Assembly: GCA_934668295.1 (NCBI GenBank)
Contig: CAKUND010000032.1
Location: forward strand, 1-15,793
DNA: 15,793 nt
DNA from: an uncultured Oscillospiraceae bacterium
GTDB lineage: Bacteria; Bacillota; Clostridia; Oscillospirales; Oscillospiraceae
Reading direction: 5' to 3'
Position 1 is the first letter of the stretch. Each line of letters opens with the position of its first letter. Below the pieces are notes generated by a model that was not told the origin of the DNA, did no database searches, and saw only the letters and a list, made by a program, of their open reading frames with translations. Below are positions 6,836 through 14,703 of this stretch, piece by piece. The translations under genes were made by a program, and so were the position numbers.

Positions 6836-9800
6836 TTACGTCCCCGCTGTCTGTGCGCGCAGCGCGGCATAGACGCCGACGAGCTGCGTCGCGAGCTTTA
6901 GGGGGTCTTCACCCTTTTTGAGCTTGACGGACAGCATCGGCACCTTACCCGCCGAGAAGAAGATGCGGCCCTTGAACTGCGCCTCTGCGCAGCAGCCGGA
7001 GATGGCAGCAAAGTCCATCGTCGCCAGCGACAAAAAGATTGCGCCGTCCTTCTGCGTGATCTCCGTGATGCCCGCCGCTGCCGCTCTTGCGCGCAGCAGC
7101 GCGATGGCGATGAGGTTCATGACGCCCTTCGGGGGATCGCCGAAACGGTCGACGATCTCGTCGAGCAGCTCGTCTGCGTCCTCCTGCGTGCGGATGGCCG
7201 CCATGCGGCGGTAGAGATCCATGCGCTGCTCGCCGGAGGAAACATAGTCCTTGTTGATATTCGCGGTGACGGTAAGATCGGCAGTGCACTCGGGCTCCTT
7301 CTGCGCCGCCTCGCCGCGTTCTTCGAGCACGGCGTCCTCGAGCAGCTTCAGATACATATCATAGCCGACGGTCATCATATGGCCGGACTGCTCCGCACCC
7401 AACAGATCGCCCGCGCCGCGAATTTCAAGGTCGCGCATGGCGATCTTGAAGCCGGAGCCGAACTCCGCATACTCGCGGATGGTGTCGAGCCGCTTTTCCG
7501 CGATCTCGGACAGGACCTTGCCCTTGCGGAACGTGAGGTACGCATACGCGTGGCGGCTCGAGCGGCCCACGCGGCCGCGGATCTGGTGCAGCTGCGCAAG
7601 ACCCAGCCGGTCGGCGTCCTCGATGATGAGCGTGTTGACGTTCGGGATATCGATACCCGTTTCGATGATGGTCGTACAGACAAGGATCTGAATTTCGCCG
7701 TTTGACATCGACTGCATCACGTCGCCGAGCTGCTCCTCGTTCATTTTGCCGTGGGCGACAGCGATCTCGGCCTCCGGAATGCGCTGCTTGATCTTCGCGG
7801 CGCACTGGTCGATGGATTCCACGCGGTTGTGCAGATAATAGACCTGCCCGCCGCGGGCAAGCTCGCGGCGCATGGCTTCGTCCAAAATACCGTCCTGATG
7901 CTCAAGCACGAACGTCTGCACAGGATAGCGGTCCTGCGGCGGCTGCTCGATGGTGGACATGTCGCGCAGGCCCGACAGCGCCATATTGAGCGTGCGCGGG
8001 ATGGGCGTTGCGGATAGTGTTAAGACGTCGACGCCGCGCGAAAGTTCCTTCAATCGCTCCTTGTGCGTCACGCCGAAGCGCTGCTCCTCGTCGACGATGA
8101 GCAGGCCCAGATCGTGGAAGTGAATATCCTTCTGCAGCAGCTTGTGCGTGCCGACGATCAGGTCGATCTTGCCGGACTGCAGGTCAAAGAGCGTTTTCTT
8201 GATCTGCGCAGGCGTGCGGAAGCGGGAGAGCACGTCGATGGTGACGGGAAACGTCGCAAAGCGGCGCATGGCCGTGAGATAGTGCTGCTGGGCCAGAACA
8301 GTCGTCGGGACTAAGATCGCGACCTGCTTGCCATCGAGCATACACTTCATGGCCGCGCGCAGCGCGACCTCCGTCTTGCCGAAGCCGACATCGCCGCACA
8401 GCAGCCGGTCCATCGGCGCGGGGGACTCCATGTCGCGCTTGATCTCGTCGATGCAGCGCAGCTGATCGTCCGTTTCGGCGTATTCGAAGCTCTCCTCAAA
8501 TTCCTGCTGCCACGGCGAATCCGCCGCGAAGGCAAAGCCCGGCAGCCGCTTGCGCTCGGCGTAGAGCTTGATGAGGCCCGCGGCCAGATCCTTGGCCGCA
8601 GCCTTGGCCTTCGCCTTTGTCTTTTGCCACTGGTCGCCGCCGAGCTTGTTGAGCCGGACGGGCGTATCCTCACCGGCGCCGATATACTTGCTGACCAGAT
8701 CGAGCTGCGTTGCGGGCACGTACAGGCAGTCCGTGCCCTGATAGGCGATCTTGACGTAATCCTTCGTCACGCCGCCGACCTTCAGCTGCTCCATGCCGAC
8801 GTAGCGGCCGATGCCGTGGTGCTCGTGAACCACAAGATCGCCGGGGGTCAGGTCGGTGAACGAATCGAGTTTTTTGCGGTTCGTGGCTTTCTTCGGCGCG
8901 CGGACGCGCTTGCGCTCCTGCCGGACGGCGATCTGCCCCTCTGTTAAGATGGCAAATTTGAGCGTCGGGTATTCAAGCCCCGCCGGGAGCGAGCCGCCCG
9001 CAATGAGGATCTGTCCCGGCTGCGGGAGCTTCGTCAGCGGGAAGGACAAAAGCGCGTTCAGGCCGCTTTTGGCAAGCAGTTCCTTTAAGATCTCCCCGCG
9101 GCGCTGCCCGCCGCACAGGACGATGGAGCCATACTGGTTCGATGCGTAATTCTTGAGATCTGCCGCCGCTGTTTCCAGACTTCCGCCATAGCCCGGCAGC
9201 TGCCGGGCCGTGAAGGAAAGCAGCTGCTTGGGCGGCAAAGCCTCCGGATACCGCGCAGCCAGAAAGCTGTCGCAGTAAATAACCGCCCGGCCGCGCAGCG
9301 ACGCAGCCAGATCATCCATCGTCGCGTAATAATCGCACAGCTCGCCAAAGAGCGTGCCGGAGGTCAGGAACGAATCGAGCAGGAGGCCGAATTCCTCCGC
9401 GCGATCCTTTTCCCCACGCTGAAGATTGCCGTGGTCGCAGAAAGCGACGACGGCCTCCTGCGGAAGATACGAGGCAGCGGTCGTGAATTCGGGATAGATC
9501 AGCGCCATATACCGGTCGGCGCTGGCGAACAGCGTCTCGTTTTCAAGCGCCTCGCAATCCTTCTGCAGCGTTTCGATGAGCGCCTGATTGGGTGTTTTCC
9601 GGCGCTGCTGGCGCGCGATAATGGCGCGCAGGTCCTCGCACAGGCCGGATATCCCCTGCGGATGCAGATGCGGCTCCGTCTCGGCCACGGGCAGGAGGAC
9701 GGCCTCGTCAACGTTTTCCGTGCGCCGCTGCGTGATGGGGTCAAAATAGCCCATGGTGTCCAGCTCGTCGCCGAAAAACTCCGCGCGCAGCGGCTTTTCC

Positions 9801-10357
9801 TGCGCAGGCGAATACACGTCCAGAATGCCGCCGCGCAGCGCGAACTGCCCCACGCCCTCGACCAGACTTGCGCGGGAATAGCCCGCCCGGGTCAGGCGTT
9901 CGATCAAGTCCGGCATGCTGTATTCCGCGCCGACCCGGAGCGTCACGGACGCGGAAAAGAGCGTCTGGCGCGGGATCGTGCGCAGCAGCAGCGCATCGAG
10001 GCTTGCTACCAGCACCGGGACGCGGCCCTGCGCCAGCGCGTACAAGAGCCGCAGCCGCTGCTGCTCCCACTGCCGGGACACGCCGATGGCGCCGGCCAGC
10101 GTCAGCTCACGCGACGGCAGCACGGGCGGTTCTTCGCCTAAGAATGCTCCCAGCTCGGAGGCCAGCCGCTTCGCGGCCATATCATCCTGGCACACGGCGA
10201 CAAGGGGCCGGCCGGACTGCTCGTGCGCGGCGGCAAGCACATGGCTGCGCGGGGCCTGACTCAGCCCGGACACGGCGACGGCCTGCTTCGCCTCCACGGC
10301 CTTCAGCAGCTGGTTATAATCGGTGCTCTTTTGCAGAAGCGAAAGCAGAACGTTCAT
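6836..10357 (-). CDS. mfd: transcription-repair coupling factor
   Basis: The 1173-residue Mfd protein is an ATP-driven DNA translocase that removes RNA polymerase stalled at lesions and recruits UvrA. Length and domain order match the family. The N-terminal UvrB-like module (about 1-350) includes [11 protein letters not shown]. The RNA-polymerase-interaction region (about 495-560) has [16 protein letters not shown]. The RecG-like motor has Walker [10 protein letters not shown] (about 657), the Walker B DEEQRFG (about 756), [23 protein letters not shown] and [11 protein letters not shown] (about 929). The C-terminal TRCF autoinhibitory domain follows. No motif is missing. The ATG at 10357 has TAGGAGA five bases upstream. 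It lies 440 bp downstream of pth, across a repeat-filled gap with no obvious promoter, so expression may depend on read-through from the upstream genes. Confidence 0.98.
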   Translation of the reverse strand: MNVLLSLLQKSTDYNQLLKAVEAKQAVAVSGLSQAPRSHVLAAAHEQSGRPLVAVCQDDMAAKRLASELGAFLGEEPPVLPSRELTLAGAIGVSRQWEQQRLRLLYALAQGRVPVLVASLDALLLRTIPRQTLFSASVTLRVGAEYSMPDLIERLTRAGYSRASLVEGVGQFALRGGILDVYSPAQEKPLRAEFFGDELDTMGYFDPITQRRTENVDEAVLLPVAETEPHLHPQGISGLCEDLRAIIARQQRRKTPNQALIETLQKDCEALENETLFASADRYMALIYPEFTTAASYLPQEAVVAFCDHGNLQRGEKDRAEEFGLLLDSFLTSGTLFGELCDYYATMDDLAASLRGRAVIYCDSFLAARYPEALPPKQLLSFTARQLPGYGGSLETAAADLKNYASNQYGSIVLCGGQRRGEILKELLAKSGLNALLSFPLTKLPQPGQILIAGGSLPAGLEYPTLKFAILTEGQIAVRQERKRVRAPKKATNRKKLDSFTDLTPGDLVVHEHHGIGRYVGMEQLKVGGVTKDYVKIAYQGTDCLYVPATQLDLVSKYIGAGEDTPVRLNKLGGDQWQKTKAKAKAAAKDLAAGLIKLYAERKRLPGFAFAADSPWQQEFEESFEYAETDDQLRCIDEIKRDMESPAPMDRLLCGDVGFGKTEVALRAAMKCMLDGKQVAILVPTTVLAQQHYLTAMRRFATFPVTIDVLSRFRTPAQIKKTLFDLQSGKIDLIVGTHKLLQKDIHFHDLGLLIVDEEQRFGVTHKERLKELSRGVDVLTLSATPIPRTLNMALSGLRDMSTIEQPPQDRYPVQTFVLEHQDGILDEAMRRELARGGQVYYLHNRVESIDQCAAKIKQRIPEAEIAVAHGKMNEEQLGDVMQSMSNGEIQILVCTTIIETGIDIPNVNTLIIEDADRLGLAQLHQIRGRVGRSSRHAYAYLTFRKGKVLSEIAEKRLDTIREYAEFGSGFKIAMRDLEIRGAGDLLGAEQSGHMMTVGYDMYLKLLEDAVLEERGEAAQKEPECTADLTVTANINKDYVSSGEQRMDLYRRMAAIRTQEDADELLDEIVDRFGDPPKGVMNLIAIALLRARAAAAGITEITQKDGAIFLSLATMDFAAISGCCAEAQFKGRIFFSAGKVPMLSVKLKKGEDPLKLATQLVGVYAALRAQTAGT

Positions 10358-10397
10358 GGGATTCTCCTAAAAACAGTTTTTTGCCCAACAGGCAACG

Positions 10398-10422
10398 CGC
10401 ATAGGAGAGAGTCTCCTATGCG
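10398..10422 (-). promoter_or_regulatory. 11-bp leader hairpin upstream of mfd, complementary to its Shine-Dalgarno sequence
   Basis: The arms 10398-10408 and 10412-10422 form a perfect 11-bp stem with a 3-nt loop. On the mfd-coding strand the 3' arm contains TCTCCTA, an exact complement of the mfd ribosome binding sequence TAGGAGA (10369-10363). A smaller hairpin (TTGCC/GGCAA, 10381-10395) sits between them. A structure-controlled ribosome site is possible but not shown. Confidence 0.4.
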
Positions 10423-10479
10423 TAGGGGGTGTGGGTATTGAAAGTGAGATGGGGAGGGAATTTGCACAGCACCCTGTAG

Positions 10480-10501
10480 GGGCCGATGCCCACATCGGCC
10501 C
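10480..10501. repeat. 9-bp palindrome GGGCCGATG/CATCGGCCC
   Basis: A perfect stem (10480-10488 with 10493-10501) with a 4-nt loop, preceded by GTA. It matches the core of the hairpin before polC at 1168-1198. It sits just before copy B of the dispersed repeat, at a point where copy A has no such palindrome, as if inserted. Confidence 0.75.
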
Positions 10502-10510
10502 GTTGGGAAA

Positions 10511-10581
10511 CTCCGAATTTGCTGCAGATTTCCGTAAAAAACGGTGCAGTCTGCGGGCGGACAGAGTCGTCCGCCCCTACA
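10511..10581 (+). repeat. dispersed palindromic repeat, copy B
   Basis: This copy has the same modules as copy A at 6493-6580: CTCCGAA, then GATTTCCGTAAAAAAC, then the palindrome GGGCGGAC (10555-10562), loop AGAGTC, GTCCGCCC (10569-10576), then CTACA. It is about 18 bases shorter in the middle. Confidence 0.85.
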
Positions 10582-10606
10582 GAGGACCGGGGGTCAAAAA
10601 CGGCTC

Positions 10607-10690
10607 GTAGGGGCCGACGACTCTGTCGGCCCAAAAAAATATAACGAATTCGCCGGGATTTACCGAAAAAAACGCTCTGTTCTGCCGGGT
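10607..10690. repeat. inverted palindrome variant plus repeat copy C
   Basis: GGGCCGAC (10611-10618), loop GACTCT, GTCGGCCC (10625-10632) has the reverse-complement loop of copies A and B and is preceded by GTA, so it reads as a variant in the opposite orientation. It is followed at 10645 by CGAATTCGCCGGGATTTACC, which matches the middle module of copy A, here joined to a different 3' segment. Confidence 0.65.
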
Positions 10691-10797
10691 CGATGCGACG
10701 CCCGCAGGCTAGTTTCGAGGCGCAACCGCGCTTTGCGCGGCTCTTGGGCATCGATCCCTGCAAGCGAGCGGGCAGGTGCGTGCGTATTTGGCGGCGC
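10686..10797. repeat. structured GC-rich element abutting pth
   Basis: TCGATGC (10690-10696) can pair with GCATCGA (10748-10754), enclosing a perfect CCGCGC/GCGCGG hairpin (10726-10740). The element runs up to the pth stop codon. No gene or promoter is apparent. It resembles an intergenic repeat, but no second full copy lies in this window. Confidence 0.4.
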
Positions 10798-11394
10798 TCA
10801 GAACATCTTCCCGTTATACTCCGCCGCGGCCTTTTCGCAGCCGTTTTTGACGATGCAGAGGGCCGCGTCGGCGGCGTGGGACATGGCTTCCTGATAATCG
10901 GGCCATTCAGACTTGGAGACGGTGGACAAAACCCAGTCGGCCAGATCATAATCCGGGTGCGGCTTGGCACCGACGCCGATCTTGACGCGAGGGAACTGGT
11001 CGGAGCCGAGGCAGGAAATGATGGACTTCAGGCCGTTGTGTCCCCCGGCGGAACCGTTTTTGCGGATGCGGAGCTTGCCGACGGGAAGCGAAATGTCGTC
11101 GAAGAGGACGAGCACCCGCTCCGGCGGGATCTTATAAAAGTGCGCGGCGGCCTCGATGGCAATACCGGAGGCGTTCATATAGGTCTGCGGCTTCATGAGA
11201 AGCAGCCGCTGCCCGTCAAAGTCCGCCTGCGCGGTGAGGGCCTTGAAGCGCTCCTTGGAAACCTTGACCTGCAGGCGCGCGGCCAGCAGGTCAAGGGACA
11301 TAAAACCGGTATTGTGACGGGTCTTCTCATATTCGGAGCCCGGATTGCCGAGCCCCGCGATCAGCCAGTCATAGTTTGGCTTTTGAAACAGCAT
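10798..11394 (-). CDS. pth: peptidyl-tRNA hydrolase
   Basis: The 198-residue Pth enzyme cleaves the ester bond of peptidyl-tRNA released from stalled ribosomes and so recycles tRNA. All hallmarks are present: GLGNPGSEYEKTRHNTGF with Asn17 and catalytic His27 (E. coli N10/H20), KPQTYMNASG, LFDDISLPVG with the Asp that assists the His, GGHNGLKSI, and QFPRVKIGVG. Length is normal for the family (about 190). The frame continues upstream to 11493, but that part overlaps prs. The ATG at 11394 starts the protein just before the conserved first strand. It begins five bases after the prs stop with no clear Shine-Dalgarno sequence, which suggests re-initiation by ribosomes finishing prs. Confidence 0.97.
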   Translation of the reverse strand: MLFQKPNYDWLIAGLGNPGSEYEKTRHNTGFMSLDLLAARLQVKVSKERFKALTAQADFDGQRLLLMKPQTYMNASGIAIEAAAHFYKIPPERVLVLFDDISLPVGKLRIRKNGSAGGHNGLKSIISCLGSDQFPRVKIGVGAKPHPDYDLADWVLSTVSKSEWPDYQEAMSHAADAALCIVKNGCEKAAAEYNGKMF

Positions 11395-11399
11395 AAAAA

Positions 11400-12350
11400 T
11401 CAGAACAGAACGGACATGGAGTTTTCTTCGTAGATTCTCTGGATGGCGTCGGCAAAGATCGGGGAAACGTCCAGATACTTGATCTTGCTGCACGCACCCT
11501 CAAGCGGCGGGATGGTGTTGAGGAAGGTCAGCTCCTTGATGCAGCTGTTGGCGATGCGCTCGTTGGCGGGGCCGGAGAGGACGCCGTGCGTTGCGCAGGC
11601 ATAGACCTCGGTCGCGCCGCCGATCTCAACGATGGCCTTAGCCGCGTTGCACAGAGAACCGGCGGTGTCGACCATATCATCGAAGAGGATGCACTTCTTG
11701 CCCTTGACGTCGCCGATGACGTTCATGACCTCGCACTGGTTGGCCTTTTCGCGGCGCTTGTCGACGATGGCAAGATTCATGCCCATTTTGTTGGCGAACG
11801 TGCGGCTGCGGGCGACAGAGCCGACGTCCGGGGAGACGACGACCATTTCCTCCGGATGCTCAAACTTGGACATGTAATACTTCACGAAGATCGGGTTGGA
11901 GAGCAGATTGTCGACCGGGATGTCGAAGAAGCCCTGAATCTGGGCTGCATGCAGATCCATGGTCAGCACGCGGTCAGCGCCTGCGGCTTCGATCATGTTG
12001 GCGACCAGCTTTGCCGAGATGGGGTCGCGGCCCTTGGCCTTGCGATCCTGACGGGCGTAGCCGAAATACGGGATGACGGCGGTGATGCGGCCGGCGGAGG
12101 CACGGCGGCAGGCGTCGATCATGATCAGCAGCTCCATCAGGTTGTTGTTGACCGGCTTGCAGGTCGACTGCACCAGAAATACGTCGCTGCCGCGGACAGA
12201 TTCATTGATCGTCAGGGAAACCTCGCCGTCGGCAAAGGTCGTTACGGTGCAGTCGCCCAGCGGCAGCCACAGCTTGCGGCAGACGCCCTCGGCAAACGGA
12301 CGGTTGGCGTTGGCACAGAATACCTTGACGTTCTTACCATGAGAAATCAT
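11400..12350 (-). CDS. prs: ribose-phosphate pyrophosphokinase (PRPP synthetase)
   Basis: This 316-residue class I PRPP synthetase transfers pyrophosphate from ATP to ribose 5-phosphate. The product feeds purine, pyrimidine, NAD, His and Trp synthesis. Visible motifs are FADGEVSLTINESVRGSDVF near the N-terminus, PYFGYARQDRKAKGRDPISA, DLHAAQIQGFFDIPVDNL, the flexible loop VDKRREKANQ and the PRPP-binding loop CILFDDMVDTAGS (about 218-230). Length equals that of the Bacillus enzyme. The ATG at 12350 is preceded by AGAGGG about nine bases upstream. It is followed almost directly by pth and preceded by a 224-bp gap after glmU that holds a possible antisense small RNA. A clear promoter for prs itself was not found. 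Confidence 0.97.
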   Translation of the reverse strand: MISHGKNVKVFCANANRPFAEGVCRKLWLPLGDCTVTTFADGEVSLTINESVRGSDVFLVQSTCKPVNNNLMELLIMIDACRRASAGRITAVIPYFGYARQDRKAKGRDPISAKLVANMIEAAGADRVLTMDLHAAQIQGFFDIPVDNLLSNPIFVKYYMSKFEHPEEMVVVSPDVGSVARSRTFANKMGMNLAIVDKRREKANQCEVMNVIGDVKGKKCILFDDMVDTAGSLCNAAKAIVEIGGATEVYACATHGVLSGPANERIANSCIKELTFLNTIPPLEGACSKIKYLDVSPIFADAIQRIYEENSMSVLF

Positions 12351-12446
12351 ATGAAATTACCCTCTCTCTTGTGTTGTTCGGTCTGTTCCTGTTCTGTGTG
12401 TTCTATATCATGGCGGCACCCGCCGCCGGGGATACTTGGCATACCG

Positions 12447-12475
12447 TTGACAATGCGCAGCAAATTGGATATACT
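12447..12475 (+). promoter_or_regulatory. consensus sigma-A promoter on the plus strand, for a candidate small RNA
   Basis: Perfect TTGACA (12447-12452), a 17-bp spacer and TATACT (12470-12475) lie in the glmU-prs gap, opposite to both genes. The expected start site, seven bases on, is G12482, the first base of a folded segment that ends in a U-tract. No plus-strand protein gene is served by it. Confidence 0.7.
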
Positions 12476-12481
12476 GATTTT

Positions 12482-12544
12482 GGCAGCCTTGATAGAGTGA
12501 ATGCTCTGGGACTTCGTGTCCGCCTGGCTGCCTTTTTATTTTTT
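12482..12544 (+). ncRNA. candidate 63-nt small RNA with intrinsic terminator, antisense to the glmU-prs spacer
   Basis: The outer stem GGCAGCC (12482-12488) pairs with GGCTGCC (12526-12532). It encloses two hairpins, AGAG/CTCT (12494-12507) and GGAC/GTCC (12509-12521), giving a three-way junction. TTTTTATTTTTT (12533-12544) follows directly. A consensus promoter ends six bases before the first paired base, so promoter, structure and terminator fit as one compact transcription unit. I recognise no known RNA family; the ykkC/PRPP motif that might be expected before prs is not evident. It could act in trans, act in cis on glmU-prs read-through, or be an orphan terminator with a fortuitous promoter. 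Transcription is unproven. Confidence 0.5.
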
Positions 12545-12574
12545 GCTAATCTACTCTCTAGATTGTTGTGCCAA

Positions 12575-13765
12575 TCAGCCTTTCTTTTCCTTCAGCTTGT
12601 GCCGGTTCGCCCAGTCGCGCTTGTTCTGCTGGCGGGCGCGGGCGATGGCAAGCGCTGCGGGAGGCACGTCGTCGGTCACGGTGGAGCCGGCTGCGATATA
12701 CGCGCCCTCTCCGATGTGAACCGGCGCAATGAGATTCGCATTGCAGCCGATGAAGGCATCGTCGTCAATGACGGTGCGGGATTTTTTCACGCGGTCATAG
12801 TTGACCGTGACGGTGCCGCAGCCGAAGTTGATATTTTTTCCCACATCGCTGTCGCCGATGTAGGTCAGATGGGAGATCTTCGTGCCGTCGCCGATGGTGG
12901 AGTTCTTGACCTCCACGAAATCGCCGCAGCGCACGTGCGAGCCGATGCGCGAACCCGGACGGACATAGGCGAAGGGCCCGACGGTCGTGTCCGCGCCGAT
13001 CTCGGAATCGTAGACCTGCGAGGCGTTGACGCGCGTATTTTCTCCGACCTTCACGTTTTCCAGATAGCTGTTCGGGCCGATGGTGCAGCCGTCGGCGATG
13101 GACGTTGTGCCGCGCAGAACAGTTCCGGGCAGCAGCTCTGCCCCGGCCCCGACGAAGACGGTCGGCTCAACATAGGTATTGTCATAGTCCCAGATCGACA
13201 CGCCTGCGGCAGCCAGCTCGTACAAAACGCCGCGGCTGAGAACCGGCTTCCACTCGGCCAGCTGCTGCATGGAGGAAACGGCGTAAACGCCGTCGCGGTC
13301 GGTATAGGGAATGCCGTGCTCCTTCATGAAGTCGGTAAAGATAAACGTATCGTCCAGCGCGTCCATCAGCGCCTGGCGGCTGACGGAGGATACGCCGCTT
13401 TCGACCGGCGCGCCGGAAAACGCGTCCTCGTCGACGGCGAACGGATCAATGACGGCGGGGCCGGTGACGACGATGACGTCCTCCTCCTGTTCGTCGGCCG
13501 TGGACAAAAAGACGTGGAGCTGGTCGGCGGTCTCCTCGAGCTTCGCGCAGCTCAGCTCGCAGCCATCCGGGAAGCAGCGCTTCGCCTCGGACAAAAACCG
13601 CTCGTGGCAGACCAAAAAGAAGCGCCCAACCCCGCCGGCAGCCAGAGAACGCGTCAGCCACGACAGCAGCGGCGTTCCCATGATCGCTTGCAGCATCATT
13701 GGACGGGAGGATCCTGTTTTTGCGGTATCGTCGGGCACAAAAACGACGGCAGATAAATCAGACAA
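12575..13765 (-). CDS. glmU: GlmU-like glucosamine-1-phosphate acetyltransferase with degenerate uridyltransferase half
   Basis: The C-terminal half is a normal GlmU left-handed beta-helix. It acetylates glucosamine-1-phosphate with acetyl-CoA for peptidoglycan precursor synthesis, and shows hexapeptide repeats, GPFAYVRPGS, VEVKNSTIGDGTKISHLTYIGDSD (in two parts: EVKNSTIG and KISHLTYIGD), GCGTVTVNYD and IAPVHIGEGAYIAAGSTVT. The N-terminal ~220 residues keep the rough fold pattern (IMGTPLLSWLTRSL) but lack LAAGxGTRM with its lysine, the QLGTGHA and the GDxPL motifs, so pyrophosphorylase activity is doubtful. At 396 residues it is shorter than the usual ~455. The frame also offers GTG at 13774, but only one base after AAAGGAG (13782-13776). 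TTG at 13765, ten bases after it, is preferred, and CTG at 13768 is possible. Gene order with prs, pth and mfd supports the name. Confidence 0.9.
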   Translation of the reverse strand: MSDLSAVVFVPDDTAKTGSSRPMMLQAIMGTPLLSWLTRSLAAGGVGRFFLVCHERFLSEAKRCFPDGCELSCAKLEETADQLHVFLSTADEQEEDVIVVTGPAVIDPFAVDEDAFSGAPVESGVSSVSRQALMDALDDTFIFTDFMKEHGIPYTDRDGVYAVSSMQQLAEWKPVLSRGVLYELAAAGVSIWDYDNTYVEPTVFVGAGAELLPGTVLRGTTSIADGCTIGPNSYLENVKVGENTRVNASQVYDSEIGADTTVGPFAYVRPGSRIGSHVRCGDFVEVKNSTIGDGTKISHLTYIGDSDVGKNINFGCGTVTVNYDRVKKSRTVIDDDAFIGCNANLIAPVHIGEGAYIAAGSTVTDDVPPAALAIARARQQNKRDWANRHKLKEKKG

Positions 13766-13803
13766 CAGACCCACGCTCCTTTACCGATAGACATTTTACT
13801 TAT

Positions 13804-13832
13804 ATTATAACAGACATTGCAGCGTTTGTACA
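13804..13832 (-). promoter_or_regulatory. promoter of glmU
   Basis: On the minus strand there is TGTACA (13832-13827), a 17-bp spacer and a perfect TATAAT (13809-13804) with a TGn extension directly before the -10 box. It lies about 40 bp before the glmU start and points away from the suf promoter. Confidence 0.72.
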
Positions 13833-13894
13833 GAAAGCCGCGCGGAATTTTCGCGGAAAAACAGAGAAAGTTTTCTGGAAAAACGGGCTATTCA

Positions 13895-13923
13895 TTGCGC
13901 AAATGAACAAACTATGATAGAAT
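13895..13923 (+). promoter_or_regulatory. promoter of sufCB
   Basis: A weak -35 TTGCGC (13895-13900), a 17-bp spacer and TAGAAT (13918-13923) with an extended -10 TGA (13915-13917) lie 45 bp before sufC. The weak -35 and the overlapping dyad suggest a regulated promoter. Confidence 0.55.
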
Positions 13924-13939
13924 ACACACACCTATCATA
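13913..13939. promoter_or_regulatory. 8-11-8 dyad overlapping the suf -10 box (candidate operator)
   Basis: TATGATAG (13913-13920) and CTATCATA (13932-13939) are perfect inverted repeats separated by 11 bases and cover the -10 box and likely start site of sufCB. Fe-S assembly operons are often repressed by Rrf2/IscR-type or SufR-type regulators at such dyads. No regulator gene is in the window, so this is an inference from position. Confidence 0.45.
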
Positions 13940-13968
13940 AAAAAAGAATCACAAAAAGAGGAACACAC

Positions 13969-14703
13969 ATGCTGACACTCAAGAATCTCAGTTTGACGGC
14001 AGCCGACGCGCAGGGGCGCGCGGACATCGTCAAAAACGTCTCTCTGGACGTAGAAGACGGAAAATTTCTTGTCATTACCGGCCCGAACGGCGGCGGCAAG
14101 ACGACGCTTGCCAAGCTGATCATGGGCCTTGCCGCGCCGACCGGCGGACAGATCCTTCTGGACGGCGAGGACATCACCGGCCTTTCCATCACCGACCGTG
14201 CAAGGCGCGGCATTTCATATTCCTTCCAGCAGCCGCCCCGGTTCAAGGGCATGAAGGTCTCGGATCTTCTCACGATCGCGGCAGGCAAAACGCTCTCGCA
14301 CGACGAGGCGTGCTCCTATCTGACGCAGGTAGGCCTGTGCGCGCGCGATTATTTAAGCCGCGACGTGGACACGAGCCTGTCCGGCGGCGAGGTCAAGCGT
14401 ATCGAGATCGCAACGCTGCTGGCCAAAAACTCCCGCCTCATGATCTTTGACGAGCCGGAGGCAGGCATTGACCTGTGGTCGTTTGCCCGGCTGACCGAGA
14501 CGTTCCGGGAGCTGCACGAAAAGGGCGGCCGCACGATCCTCATCATCTCCCATCAGGAGCGCATCATCCGTCTGGCCGACGAGATCGTTCTGATCGCGAA
14601 CGGCGAGATCGCCGGACGCGGCACGGCGGACGAGCTCTATCCGAAGCTGCTGTCGCAGACCGTCGCGGGCTGCAATCTGCTGGAGGTGAACGGAACATGC
14701 TGA
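13969..14703 (+). CDS. sufC: Fe-S cluster assembly ATPase SufC (SmsC-like)
   Basis: A 244-residue cytosolic ABC-type ATPase that drives Fe-S cluster assembly on its SufB partner. It has Walker A GPNGGGKTT (from residue 38), a Q-loop FQQPPRFKG, the ABC signature LSGGEVKR (from 137), Walker B LMIFDEPEAGID (Asp161-Glu162) and the switch histidine in IISHQER. The FQQP segment and the short size fit SufC better than membrane transporters, and no permease is nearby. ATG 13969 follows AGAGG with seven bases between. The stop overlaps the start of the next gene by seven bases, so the pair is translationally coupled. Together they resemble the two-gene SMS (SUF-like minimal system) described in anaerobes and archaea. 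Confidence 0.94.
   Translation: MLTLKNLSLTAADAQGRADIVKNVSLDVEDGKFLVITGPNGGGKTTLAKLIMGLAAPTGGQILLDGEDITGLSITDRARRGISYSFQQPPRFKGMKVSDLLTIAAGKTLSHDEACSYLTQVGLCARDYLSRDVDTSLSGGEVKRIEIATLLAKNSRLMIFDEPEAGIDLWSFARLTETFRELHEKGGRTILIISHQERIIRLADEIVLIANGEIAGRGTADELYPKLLSQTVAGCNLLEVNGTC

Noticed and set aside
10416..10970. 184-codon minus-strand frame
   Set aside because: It is part pth in the wrong frame and part repeat sequence.
12351..12574. PRPP (ykkC-type) riboswitch upstream of prs
   Set aside because: I could not find the conserved ykkC core on the minus strand, and prs is not a usual target of that class.
12501..12719. 72-codon plus-strand frame with a hydrophobic start (MLWDFVSAWLPFYFLLIY), like a type I toxin
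   Set aside because: It passes through the U-tract that should end the transcript and continues antisense into glmU; the apparent ribosome site is only three bases from the ATG.
12371..13756. 461-codon plus-strand frame
   Set aside because: It is antisense to glmU across its full length, with only biased composition.
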